A stretch of 54,624 nucleotides of DNA from Cytophagales bacterium. GTDB lineage: Bacteria; Bacteroidota; Bacteroidia; Cytophagales; VRUD01. The position numbers were made by a program, and so were the translations under genes. Each line of letters opens with the position of its first letter. The stretch's first letter is position 1. The stretch is from NCBI GenBank assembly GCA_019456305.1, contig VRUD01000021.1, forward strand, positions 1-54,624, given 5' to 3'. Under the pieces are notes generated by a model that was not told the DNA's origin, made no database searches, and was given only the letters and a program-made list of their open reading frames with translations. Positions 30,201-36,385 of this stretch are shown in pieces.

Positions 30201-30381
30201 AGCAGAAAAAACCTTTGTGGATGGCATTTGCTACTTTGACATGGAGCAAGACAAGCGATTGCGGGATGAAATAAAAAAGGAAAGAATGCGGCTGATCCAG
30301 AAAATGCTGGAGAAGAAGAAAGGGGAGAATATGCAGGAGGCGAAGAAGAAGAGAGAGGATATCTATCGGTGTGGAGATTAG
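27295..30381 (+). CDS. Exported double amidohydrolase-family protein
   Basis: A 1028-residue protein with a signal peptide and two amidohydrolase modules. Module 1 (about 25-440) lacks the metal-binding HxH where it is expected (SFLDIYTGYG) and is probably structural. Module 2 (about 580-1010) has the metal motif DEHSHIAIY, the later CHSYR histidine, FTHILEG, and the terminal LNPAKLLHLDNNMGSIKAGKDADLVIW. An imidazolonepropionase- or prolidase-like hydrolytic role at the envelope is likely; the substrate is unknown. Repeat-like DNA lies in frame at residues about 254-267 (GAKLAPPLQVL, from GGGGCAAGCTTGCCCC-type DNA) and about 549-580 (HTPAPSQEG). The related gene at 46049 may encode a functional partner. 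Confidence 0.9.
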   Translation: MKKILLSIIVTYLVHFNLISQETFPLNGVKDKRPEIYAFTNATIFVDYQTVLKNATLIIKDGIVESVGAKITIPKGYIVTDLKGKYIYPSFLDIYTGYGIPQLKKRKRSRNSKPQFLSNKKGAYHWNQAIKPEINAKDLFAADTGKAKQFRNLGFGAALTLQKDGVVRGSSVLVTLADANENDVMILDMAAAHYSFDKGSSTQNYPGSLMGTIALLRQTWLDARWYKQRSKSNAEYNISLEAFNNLQSLPQIFDIGAKLAPPLQVLRANKIGDEFGVQYIMVGSGLEYQRINDIKATRASFIIPLNFPLAYKVEDPLDATKITLSEMKHWELAPANPSKLAEHQIQFAITTAGLKNKKDFWKNLRKAIEYGLDEKVALKALTYTPAKLLRVDDQLGSLKKGKIANFLITASNIFDKENIIYQNWVQGKKYEINDIELTDIRGTYDLTINEKPPLKLKITGKLQKPELNIHINDTTKIKINFSRSKDQITLYFDVGRNGIPADIKQIKNGDSKGNIRLSGWIEGDILSGKGQLPDGSWIKWDARQTESFKEEHTPAPSQEGNKKDTIAGQGANDREPGAVIYPFTAYGWEKKPKQETVLFKNATVWTNERDGILENTDVLIQNGKISKIGRSLTPQNARVIDATGKHLTSGIIDEHSHIAIYKGVNEGTQAVSAEVRIGDVINSEDVNIYRQLAGGVTAVQLLHGSANPIGGQSALIKLRWGALPSAMKIKDADGFIKFALGENVKQSNWGNNRKSRFPQTRMGVEQVYFDAFTRAKEYKQATKKYNSLSGKEKARTMPPRKDLELEALSEILDSKRFITCHSYRQSEINMLMKVADSMGFRVNTFTHILEGYKVADKMKAHGAGASTFSDWWAYKYEVIEAVPYNGALMHQVGIVTAYNSDDAEMGRRLNQEAAKAVKYGGLSEEEAWKFVTLNPAKLLHLDNNMGSIKAGKDADLVIWSDNPLSIYAKAEKTFVDGICYFDMEQDKRLRDEIKKERMRLIQKMLEKKKGENMQEAKKKREDIYRCGD

Positions 30382-30452
30382 TACTTAGTTGCAAAAGTAA
30401 TAGTTATTATGACACAACAAAGCATAATAACCCTTATTTATGCAACTAAGTA
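30382..30452. terminator. Strong hairpin behind the amidohydrolase gene
   Basis: Starts right after the stop codon. Outer arms TACTTAGTTGCA (30382-30393) and TGCAACTAAGTA (30441-30452) pair perfectly over 12 bp; inner arms GTTATTATG (30403-30411) and CATAATAAC (30423-30431) pair over 9 bp. The right half is a 32-bp repeat also found at 2519-2550, so this is also a dispersed element. Confidence 0.65.
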
Positions 30453-30539
30453 TTAGTCCTTACCAGTTGTGCCACTACTCCAACACTGCAAAACCTGCAG
30501 AATGGGGCACGACTTACATTTATGCTTTTAAAATCCAAA

Positions 30540-30690
30540 AGAAAAAATTAAAAAAGCCCGATTGCAGAGATTTTTATTTGATTTTCTGCCCGCCCACAGC
30601 CAGCACATTAAAATTTTGCTTTGAGAGTGTTTAATTTTATAAGGTAAAGTAAAATTTGAATGAGTTTGCTTTTGCCAACCCGCTTAATTA
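30540..30690 (+). repeat. Partial long palindromic repeat at the island's left edge
   Basis: Bases 30540-30587 match, in inverted orientation, 38323-38370 and 40327-40374 (both ends identical, a 10-bp centre differing). Bases about 30606-30684 form arms AAATTTTGCTTT and AAAGTAAAATTT, and match the palindrome at 54268-54370 near the other defence operon. Confidence 0.7.
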
Positions 30691-30720
30691 AATTCGATTG
30701 TTAATAAAAAATTTAAAAAT

Positions 30721-30769
30721 ATGTTTTGTATTTCAAAAAACATATCTATTTTTGGGACAAAATTTGTCC
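30721..30769 (+). promoter_or_regulatory. Promoter with operator-like palindromes for the restriction operon
   Basis: TTTG (30725-30728), 18 bp, then TATTTTTG (30747-30754) is a good Bacteroidota promoter. A perfect 7-bp-arm palindrome GGACAAAATTTGTCC (30755-30769) sits at the expected start of transcription. A second inverted pair, ATGTTTT (30721-30727) and AAAACAT (30737-30743), overlaps the -33 region. Both are natural binding sites for the XRE protein encoded 15 bp downstream. Confidence 0.6.
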
Positions 30770-30784
30770 TGAATTATTATTTCA

Positions 30785-31096
30785 ATGCAAAAAAAGGAAA
30801 CATTCGGAGAGTATATTAGAAAACTTAGAGAAGAAAGCGGGCTACCTATCAGAAAGATAGCTGCAGAACTTGACATTGACCCATCAACTTTAAGCAAGAT
30901 TGAAAGGAACGCAAGGTCGGCAAACAAAGACCTTATTAAGAATATTGCCAAAATATTTAAAGTTAGTGAGAAAGAATTGCTACTTTATTATTACAGTGAT
31001 AAGATTGTTTATGAACTACGTGATGAAGATATTGGAATTGAGGCATTGAAAGTTGCAGAGCAAAGAATCAAATACATCATAAAGACCAGAAAATAA
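30785..31096 (+). CDS. XRE-family regulator of the restriction operon
   Basis: A 103-residue DNA-binding protein with a classic helix-turn-helix at about residues 8-62 (EYIRKLREESGLPIRKIAAELDIDPSTLSKIERNARSANKDLIKNIAKIF, read in shorter blocks: LPIRKIAAELDIDPS is the recognition region). It is the first gene of the restriction-modification operon, 12 bp ahead of the methylase. It is likely a C-protein-type controller that binds the palindromes in its own promoter and delays nuclease expression. Confidence 0.9.
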   Translation: MQKKETFGEYIRKLREESGLPIRKIAAELDIDPSTLSKIERNARSANKDLIKNIAKIFKVSEKELLLYYYSDKIVYELRDEDIGIEALKVAEQRIKYIIKTRK

Positions 31097-31108
31097 ACAA
31101 TTCTAAAA

Positions 31109-32515
31109 ATGGAAATACTACATAAAATAGTACCAAACGCTGAAATCGATATTCCTATGTCAACTCGATACTTTGACAAGTTGGAATTTTATGAAAAGGA
31201 AAAAGGCAAGTGGTATCTGAAAAGTTTTGACAGTGAGGAGAAAGAAAAGCTGGTTCTTAATGAAGAAACCGGAAAGAAAGCCCCGGAAGAAATTGTGAGG
31301 CAGTTATTTCTATATGAACTAATCCAAAAATACGGCTATCCCAAAGAAAGAATTAAGATTGAGCAAAAGGTGGTAATGGGTCGGGACGAGAAGAAAAGAG
31401 CCGACATTGTAGTATATCAAAATGATAATGCTACACCTTGGATAATTTCAGAAGTTAAAGCACCGCATCAAAAAAATAATATCCAGCAACTTAAAGGATA
31501 CTTAAATGCCGAAGGCTCGCCTATTGGAGCAGGATATAACGGAAAGAACCTTAGTATTTATGCACGTCCTTATCCTAAAGAGTTTGATGTTTTGAGGGAT
31601 TTACCTTTTGAGCATGAATATCAAACTGCAAAAGATGATGATAACCTCATCCGGAAAATCAAGGAATTAATATCAGACAGAAAATGGACTTTAGATGAAC
31701 TAAACAAGATTAACAAGGAAAAGCACTTTGACCTGAAAGCCATCATTGAAGAATTAGAAGAACTGGTATTGGCAAATTCAGGAGCCGACAGTTTTGACGA
31801 AATATTCAAACTGATTTACACCAAACTTTATGACGAGTTTGAAGCAGAAAATAGGGAAAATCAAACTCTATCTTTTCGGGATTACTCCAATCCTAAAATT
31901 ACCCACGACCGAATTTCACAACTCTTTGAAGAATCCAAAGACCAATGGAAAGACATTTTTGAAGTATCAGACCGCATCAAACTAACGCCTGAACATCTTG
32001 AAATCTGCATTGGCAAACTAACAGAAGTAAAGCTCTATGGAGCCAATCTCAGAATTATTGATGAAGCATTTGAGTATTTAGTACCTGAAGTATCCAAAAG
32101 CAAGAAAGGTCAATATTTCACTCCGAGAATTGTAATTGACACCTGTGTTAAAATGCTCAATCCTACAAGAAAAGAATACATTTTAGACCCTGCTTGTGGA
32201 AGTGCCGGATTTTTAGTACACGCAATGGAATATATCTGGGACAAATATAAAATGGAGTCCTATAAAGTAAAAGCCAATTACGCAAACAAATACTTGTGGG
32301 GTGTTGACTTTGAAGAAAAAGCCACCAAAATAAGCAAAGCGTTGATGTTGATTGCGGGTGACGGCAAAACACACATTTACAAGCAAAACACTTTGGAATA
32401 TTCCAAATGGAGCGAAAGTTTTAAAGTTGATTTGAAAAGAGAAGCCCTATTAGATAATGAAAACCCAAAAAACCTGACTTTTGATATTATTATGAGTAAT
32501 CCTCCTTTTGCCTGA
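31109..32515 (+). CDS. hsdM: Restriction-modification methylase, N-terminal part (split by TGA)
   Basis: Residues about 40-175 form a nuclease-like domain of the HSDR_N_2 type with the PD-(D/E)xK pattern Asp99 (RADIVVY), Glu115 and Lys117 (SEVKAP). After a helical region comes the N6-adenine methylase core: LDPACGSAGFLVHAM (motif I) and MSNPPFA (motif IV). The frame stops right after NPPFA with TGA at 32513-32515, where relatives usually have Gly or Trp. The same frame goes on without a break to 33340. A nuclease domain fused to the methylase plus a separate specificity gene, and no hsdR, suggest a BcgI-like (type IIB/IIG) design instead of classic type I. As sequenced the gene is interrupted: a pseudogene, a real mutation or a base error. 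Confidence 0.88.
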   Translation: MEILHKIVPNAEIDIPMSTRYFDKLEFYEKEKGKWYLKSFDSEEKEKLVLNEETGKKAPEEIVRQLFLYELIQKYGYPKERIKIEQKVVMGRDEKKRADIVVYQNDNATPWIISEVKAPHQKNNIQQLKGYLNAEGSPIGAGYNGKNLSIYARPYPKEFDVLRDLPFEHEYQTAKDDDNLIRKIKELISDRKWTLDELNKINKEKHFDLKAIIEELEELVLANSGADSFDEIFKLIYTKLYDEFEAENRENQTLSFRDYSNPKITHDRISQLFEESKDQWKDIFEVSDRIKLTPEHLEICIGKLTEVKLYGANLRIIDEAFEYLVPEVSKSKKGQYFTPRIVIDTCVKMLNPTRKEYILDPACGSAGFLVHAMEYIWDKYKMESYKVKANYANKYLWGVDFEEKATKISKALMLIAGDGKTHIYKQNTLEYSKWSESFKVDLKREALLDNENPKNLTFDIIMSNPPFA

Positions 32516-33340
32516 GATATTAAGGAAAAGGCAATAATCAATCAATACTTTGACCTGTTAGGATTACGGTACACTTTCAATATGGAAACAGGGAACATTA
32601 AATCAGTTCTGAAAAGTTTTGCTGAAGAATTTGACCTGGAATTCAAAAATGATGCAGAAAACATTATAAAAGATAAGATAAAAGAAATCAATCAGGATGG
32701 GGACATTGATTTGGAAAATAACGAAGATGTAAACAATGCCATTCAGGAAATTGCCTCATTGATGATACAAGTGGTTGACAGAGGAGACGTAAAAGAAAAC
32801 TTACTAATACCAAGATTAAAAGTAGTAATCCGCTACAAAAAGAATGAAAGCAAATGGAATAAAGTTGATAGGCACATTCTTTTTATTCAGCGAATTATAG
32901 AAATGCTCAAAGAAGGCGGAAGAGCTGTAATTGTATTACCACAGGGCATTTTCAACAATTCCAATGAAAAATATGTTCGCAAATTCATAACAGAAAAAGC
33001 CAGAATTTTGGGAGTTGTTGGCTTGCATGGTAATAGTTTCAAACCCCATACTGGAACCAAAACCAGCTTGCTGTTTCTTAGAAAATTCACACAGGAAGAA
33101 ATACGAAAAGCACAAAATCATACTGACTATCCCATCTTTTTTGCTGTTTCAAAAATAAGTTTTAAAGATAATTCAGGTATTTATCTCTACGCAAAGGATG
33201 AAGAAGGAAACAAGCTGCTGGATGACGATGGAAACCCAATTTATCAAACCGATTTGTACCATATAGCAGATGCGTTCAAAGATTGGGGTTTAAAGCAATT
33301 GGACAGAGGAGACCAAATGTATGAGTATTTGAAAAATTAA
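32516..33340 (+). CDS. hsdM: Restriction-modification methylase, C-terminal part
   Basis: Direct in-frame continuation of the methylase after the TGA. If translated on its own, the first ATG is at 32582, giving 252 residues; the 22 codons between the stop and that ATG also read as methylase. It holds the rest of the N6-adenine methylase fold: RHILFIQRIIEMLKEGGRAVIVLPQGIFNN, then GVVGLHGNSFKPHTGTKTSLLFL. It could only restore activity if it assembles with the N-terminal fragment or if the stop is an artefact. It is followed at 2 bp by the specificity gene. Confidence 0.85.
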   Translation, partial: DIKEKAIINQYFDLLGLRYTFNMETGNIKSVLKSFAEEFDLEFKNDAENIIKDKIKEINQDGDIDLENNEDVNNAIQEIASLMIQVVDRGDVKENLLIPRLKVVIRYKKNESKWNKVDRHILFIQRIIEMLKEGGRAVIVLPQGIFNNSNEKYVRKFITEKARILGVVGLHGNSFKPHTGTKTSLLFLRKFTQEEIRKAQNHTDYPIFFAVSKISFKDNSGIYLYAKDEEGNKLLDDDGNPIYQTDLYHIADAFKDWGLKQLDRGDQMYEYLKN

Positions 33341-33342
33341 GC

Positions 33343-34818
33343 ATGAAAATTCAGAAATACAAAGACATAGAATACTCTGAAGTACGATTTAACGAGCTAT
33401 ACGGTGATATGCGGGTTGATGCCCAATATTATGACCCATTTTTCATCAGAAATGAGCGCATAATAAAAAAGAAACCCACTAAGTACGTAAGCAGCTTTAT
33501 GCACCAACCCCAATATGGCATTTCAATTGCAATGAATGAGGTCGGTATCGGATACAAAATGTTGAAAATGGATGATATTGTCGGCATCTTCGCCAGCGAT
33601 GAAAATGCCAAATATGCCGACATCACAGAAGAAACCTTTGAAAATTTTGAACTCAAGAAGTTTGACGTATTATTCAATAGAGTTAATTCTGATGAGTTTG
33701 TTGGTAGAACAGGTATTTACTTATTGGATGGAGAACACACATTTGCCTCTTATTTGGTGCGTATCACATCCGACAAGACCTACGCCAATTGCTACCTGAC
33801 TATTTTCTTAAACTGCAAATACGGATATAACTGTCTCCAAAGGGTAAAGCGCAGGGCAGTCAATCAGGCAAACATTAACGCACAGGAATTAAAAGCTCTG
33901 GAAATTCCTTTCCCATCTGATAAGCTACAAAAGCAAATAGAAAAACTGGTTGTTGAAGCATACAACCAAAAGCTACATTCTCAAACCATCTACCAGGAAG
34001 CTGAAACTACACTGCTAAAAGAATTGTGTTTGGATGATTGGCAACCGAAAACAGTAAAATTTAAAATAAAAAACGTTGAATACGAAACTGAGGATGCAAT
34101 TACTGAAATTGACTTATACCAAGCATTACAAGCTGATAGAATTGATCCAGAGTACTGGGAACAAAAGTATTTGGAATTAGAATGTTATTTAAAAAGTCAA
34201 CGACATTGCTATTTTGGAAATATCTTGAGCATAAGAAGAGGCGATTATATTGATACTTCATACTATAATGAATTTGAAGGTAATCCCTATCTAAGAATTA
34301 AAGAGCTTTCACTCGATGTTATTATTAACAAAAAAGAAATAATCTATTTGGAAGATTTTACTGGTTTAGAGGAACAGCATTTAAAGAATGAAGATTTCAT
34401 ATTTGCAGCAATTGGGGCTACATTGGGCAAAATAAATCTAATTAGGCAAGATTTGGATAGTTCTTATTACTCTAATAACACCGCAAGATTTAGATATATA
34501 ATGAATGCTTATAAAAAGAAAGTTTTACCAAATTTTCTCATCATCTACTTTCAATCCTTTTTATGGCAGATGCAAATAACAAGAAGACAGAAACAAACAG
34601 CGCAAGCAAAGATTAACGACCGCGATATTAGAACCACTATAATTCCATTAGTCAAGGGTTCAATTCAATCTAAAATTGATAATTTGGTTAAAGAAAGTTT
34701 GGAAGCGATTAAAAAAAGCAAACAACTATTAGAAACCGCCAAAAGAGCTGTTGAAATATTTATTGAAGAAGATGAGCAACAAGCAAATAAATTCATTGAT
34801 AAATCATTAAAAACATAA
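33343..34818 (+). CDS. hsdS: Restriction-modification specificity subunit
   Basis: A 491-residue HsdS-type protein that would recognise the DNA target for the methylase/nuclease. Two target-recognition domains are visible: the first at about 25-200, closed by the ALEIPFPSDKLQKQIEKLVVEAYNQK helix region (shown here by ALEIPFPSDKLQKQIE), the second at about 290-445, closed by a matching TIIPLVKGSIQSKIDNLVKE helix. The conserved long helices between the domains set their spacing. It sits 2 bp after the methylase and is likely translated together with it. Confidence 0.93.
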   Translation: MKIQKYKDIEYSEVRFNELYGDMRVDAQYYDPFFIRNERIIKKKPTKYVSSFMHQPQYGISIAMNEVGIGYKMLKMDDIVGIFASDENAKYADITEETFENFELKKFDVLFNRVNSDEFVGRTGIYLLDGEHTFASYLVRITSDKTYANCYLTIFLNCKYGYNCLQRVKRRAVNQANINAQELKALEIPFPSDKLQKQIEKLVVEAYNQKLHSQTIYQEAETTLLKELCLDDWQPKTVKFKIKNVEYETEDAITEIDLYQALQADRIDPEYWEQKYLELECYLKSQRHCYFGNILSIRRGDYIDTSYYNEFEGNPYLRIKELSLDVIINKKEIIYLEDFTGLEEQHLKNEDFIFAAIGATLGKINLIRQDLDSSYYSNNTARFRYIMNAYKKKVLPNFLIIYFQSFLWQMQITRRQKQTAQAKINDRDIRTTIIPLVKGSIQSKIDNLVKESLEAIKKSKQLLETAKRAVEIFIEEDEQQANKFIDKSLKT

Positions 34819-34822
34819 AACT

Positions 34823-35077
34823 ATGTGGCACGTTTATAGAGCAATTAACCGAACAAAAAAAGAGATTTATCACGGAGTTTCAGAAGACCCTAAAGCTCGA
34901 AAAGAAGGAGCACATTGCAAGGGTTATACCAAGGCAATAAATCATTGGGATTGCGATAAAGATAAAATCAGATGGTATAAACTTACAAGTCATTTAACCC
35001 AAAATAAAGCATCTAATGTTGCACATAACCATGAAGTAGCTTATAAGTATCATAAGAAGGGGGTACAAAAACATTAA
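34823..35077 (+). CDS. Small GIY-YIG-like protein of the restriction operon
   Basis: An 84-residue basic protein 4 bp after the specificity gene. Its start (WHVYRAINRTKKEIYHGVSEDPKARKEG, seen as VYRAINR, YHGVSEDPKAR, AHCKGY) has the spacing of a GIY-YIG nuclease core: VYR for GIY, YHG for YIG, then an Arg and a His. Key residues are altered and the protein is short, so catalysis is uncertain. It may be a nuclease accessory or a relic. Confidence 0.7.
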   Translation: MWHVYRAINRTKKEIYHGVSEDPKARKEGAHCKGYTKAINHWDCDKDKIRWYKLTSHLTQNKASNVAHNHEVAYKYHKKGVQKH

Positions 35078-35117
35078 AACAGGTGGTATCTGATTTTTTT
35101 TGCATAAATTACTTGTT

Positions 35118-35207
35118 GGAATAACATACACCGAGAATAAGATTGACAATTTGGTGTATGGACTTTAGGGGTTGAGCAAAGAGGAAATTGAAATTGTAGT
35201 ATGGAGC
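35118..35207 (+). pseudogene. Fossil C-terminal end of a restriction enzyme/methylase
   Basis: One frame reads ITYTENKIDNLVYGL, stop (TAG 35166-35168), GLSKEEIEIV. This matches the typical closing motif IDxLVYxLYGLxEEEIxIVE of Eco57I-like restriction-methylation enzymes with Tyr changed to a stop. No other part of that gene remains. The arms CATACACC and GGTGTATG inside it also pair as an inverted repeat. The ATG of the next gene overlaps its end. Confidence 0.55.
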
Positions 35208-36226
35208 TAATGGATATAAAAGGAATCATATCAAAAAAAGTGTCATTTCAACCAAATGCTTGGAGTTCCATTGAAAAAGAAATCAGTATTGAGGAAGTCA
35301 TTAAGGATACTAAAAGGGGGAGATATGCTGAAGAAGTAAATAAACTTAGATGGTATCTGCATAACGATGAAAAAGATAAATACGACATTCACAAAAAGAG
35401 ACTTCCGGGTGTTACGTTTTGTGCTAATTTCAATGGTAACAGAAAAAAGGAATTAATCAGGACTTATCATAACCTTGTTGTACTTGATATTGACAAATTA
35501 GAGAATAAAGAATTAAGGAGAGTAAAAAACTTGCTTGAAAATGATAAGTATGCTTTTACATTTTGGGTATCTCCTTCGGAATACGGCATAAAAGGGTTGA
35601 TATATTTAGAATACAAGTTTGAAATTAAAAAATACGGAATAGACCTTGCCCACAGACACGCCTTTGAGCAAATAACGGAGTATTTTAAAGATAAATATTC
35701 AATTGACCTTGACACAAGCGGCAGTGATACCACACGACTGTGTTTTTTATCTTATGACTCTGATTTATTGTTTAAGACCTCAATTATTCCCTTTCCTATT
35801 GTTGAACCCAATGAAGATACTTCACCATTATTCAATCAACCAAGTGAACCTAAAAAAAAGGTAACAAAAATACGGTATAGTAGCTCAAAAGATGTACTGA
35901 ATAACCCCAAGGGAAAAAACAATCAAAGGGACAGAAGAACCCTTGTCAATATTATCAAGTTTCTGAAAAAGGAGAACATATCAATAACCAGCACTTATGA
36001 GAACTGGTATCGTGTAGCATACGCAATTGCAAATTCATTCACTCATGATATAGGCGAAAAATACTTTTTGAGTTTATGTGAATTAGATGGAGTAAATCAT
36101 GATGAAAACCAAAGTAAAAACATGCTGTTATACTGTTATCAAAATAGTAATGGCAATATAAAATTTAAAACAATAGTGTTTTTGGCAACAATTAAGGGAT
36201 ATAAAATTAAGGGGAATAGTACCTAA
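35201..36226 (+). CDS. BT4734-like / PriCT_2 primase-type protein
   Basis: A 341-residue protein with an N-terminal BT4734/VirE_N-like domain (about 15-205: LPGVTFCANFNGNRKKE, NLVVLDIDKLENKELR, YAFTFWVSPSEYGIKGLIYLE, DLDTSGSDTTRLCFLSYD), related to archaeo-eukaryotic-type primases of Bacteroidota mobile elements. A PriCT_2-like helical domain follows (about 240-335: TYENWYRVAYAIANSF, GEKYFLSLCELDG, KFKTIVFLATIKGYK). Such proteins usually lie in mobile or integrated elements. Here it stands 160 bp ahead of a reverse transcriptase, the same orientation, no integrase. The acidic DID and the DTSGSDTTR segment are candidates for active-site residues. Start at 35201 or 35210. Confidence 0.85.
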   Translation: MELMDIKGIISKKVSFQPNAWSSIEKEISIEEVIKDTKRGRYAEEVNKLRWYLHNDEKDKYDIHKKRLPGVTFCANFNGNRKKELIRTYHNLVVLDIDKLENKELRRVKNLLENDKYAFTFWVSPSEYGIKGLIYLEYKFEIKKYGIDLAHRHAFEQITEYFKDKYSIDLDTSGSDTTRLCFLSYDSDLLFKTSIIPFPIVEPNEDTSPLFNQPSEPKKKVTKIRYSSSKDVLNNPKGKNNQRDRRTLVNIIKFLKKENISITSTYENWYRVAYAIANSFTHDIGEKYFLSLCELDGVNHDENQSKNMLLYCYQNSNGNIKFKTIVFLATIKGYKIKGNST

Positions 36227-36385
36227 ACGGCATCATGCAAGTATTTTGCGTGTTTGGTCGTTAAATTTCGACTGCCACAAAGTTCACTTTGGCCAAGTGG
36301 GTAGTATGGAAAAAGGCTATGACTTTGTCAGTATTATGGTTAAACCAATACAGGTACTCCCTTCCCCTTTTTTACTTTCAAAGGT
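36227..36385 (+). ncRNA. Hairpin-rich candidate RNA upstream of the reverse transcriptase
   Basis: Three hairpins follow one another: CATGCAA/TTGCGTG with a 5-nt loop (36234-36252); CAAAG-TTCA-CTTTG (36278-36291) within CCAC/GTGG outer arms; and TGGTT-A-AACCA with bulged outer GTAT/ATAC arms (36331-36351). No reading frame fits the gap. The position between primase and reverse transcriptase is where template RNAs of several defence reverse transcriptases lie. This is a prediction from structure only. Confidence 0.35.

Noticed and set aside
32513-32515. TGA read as an amino acid (alternative code)
   Set aside because: TGA ends several intact genes here, such as the TonB receptor and the GlcD-type oxidase.
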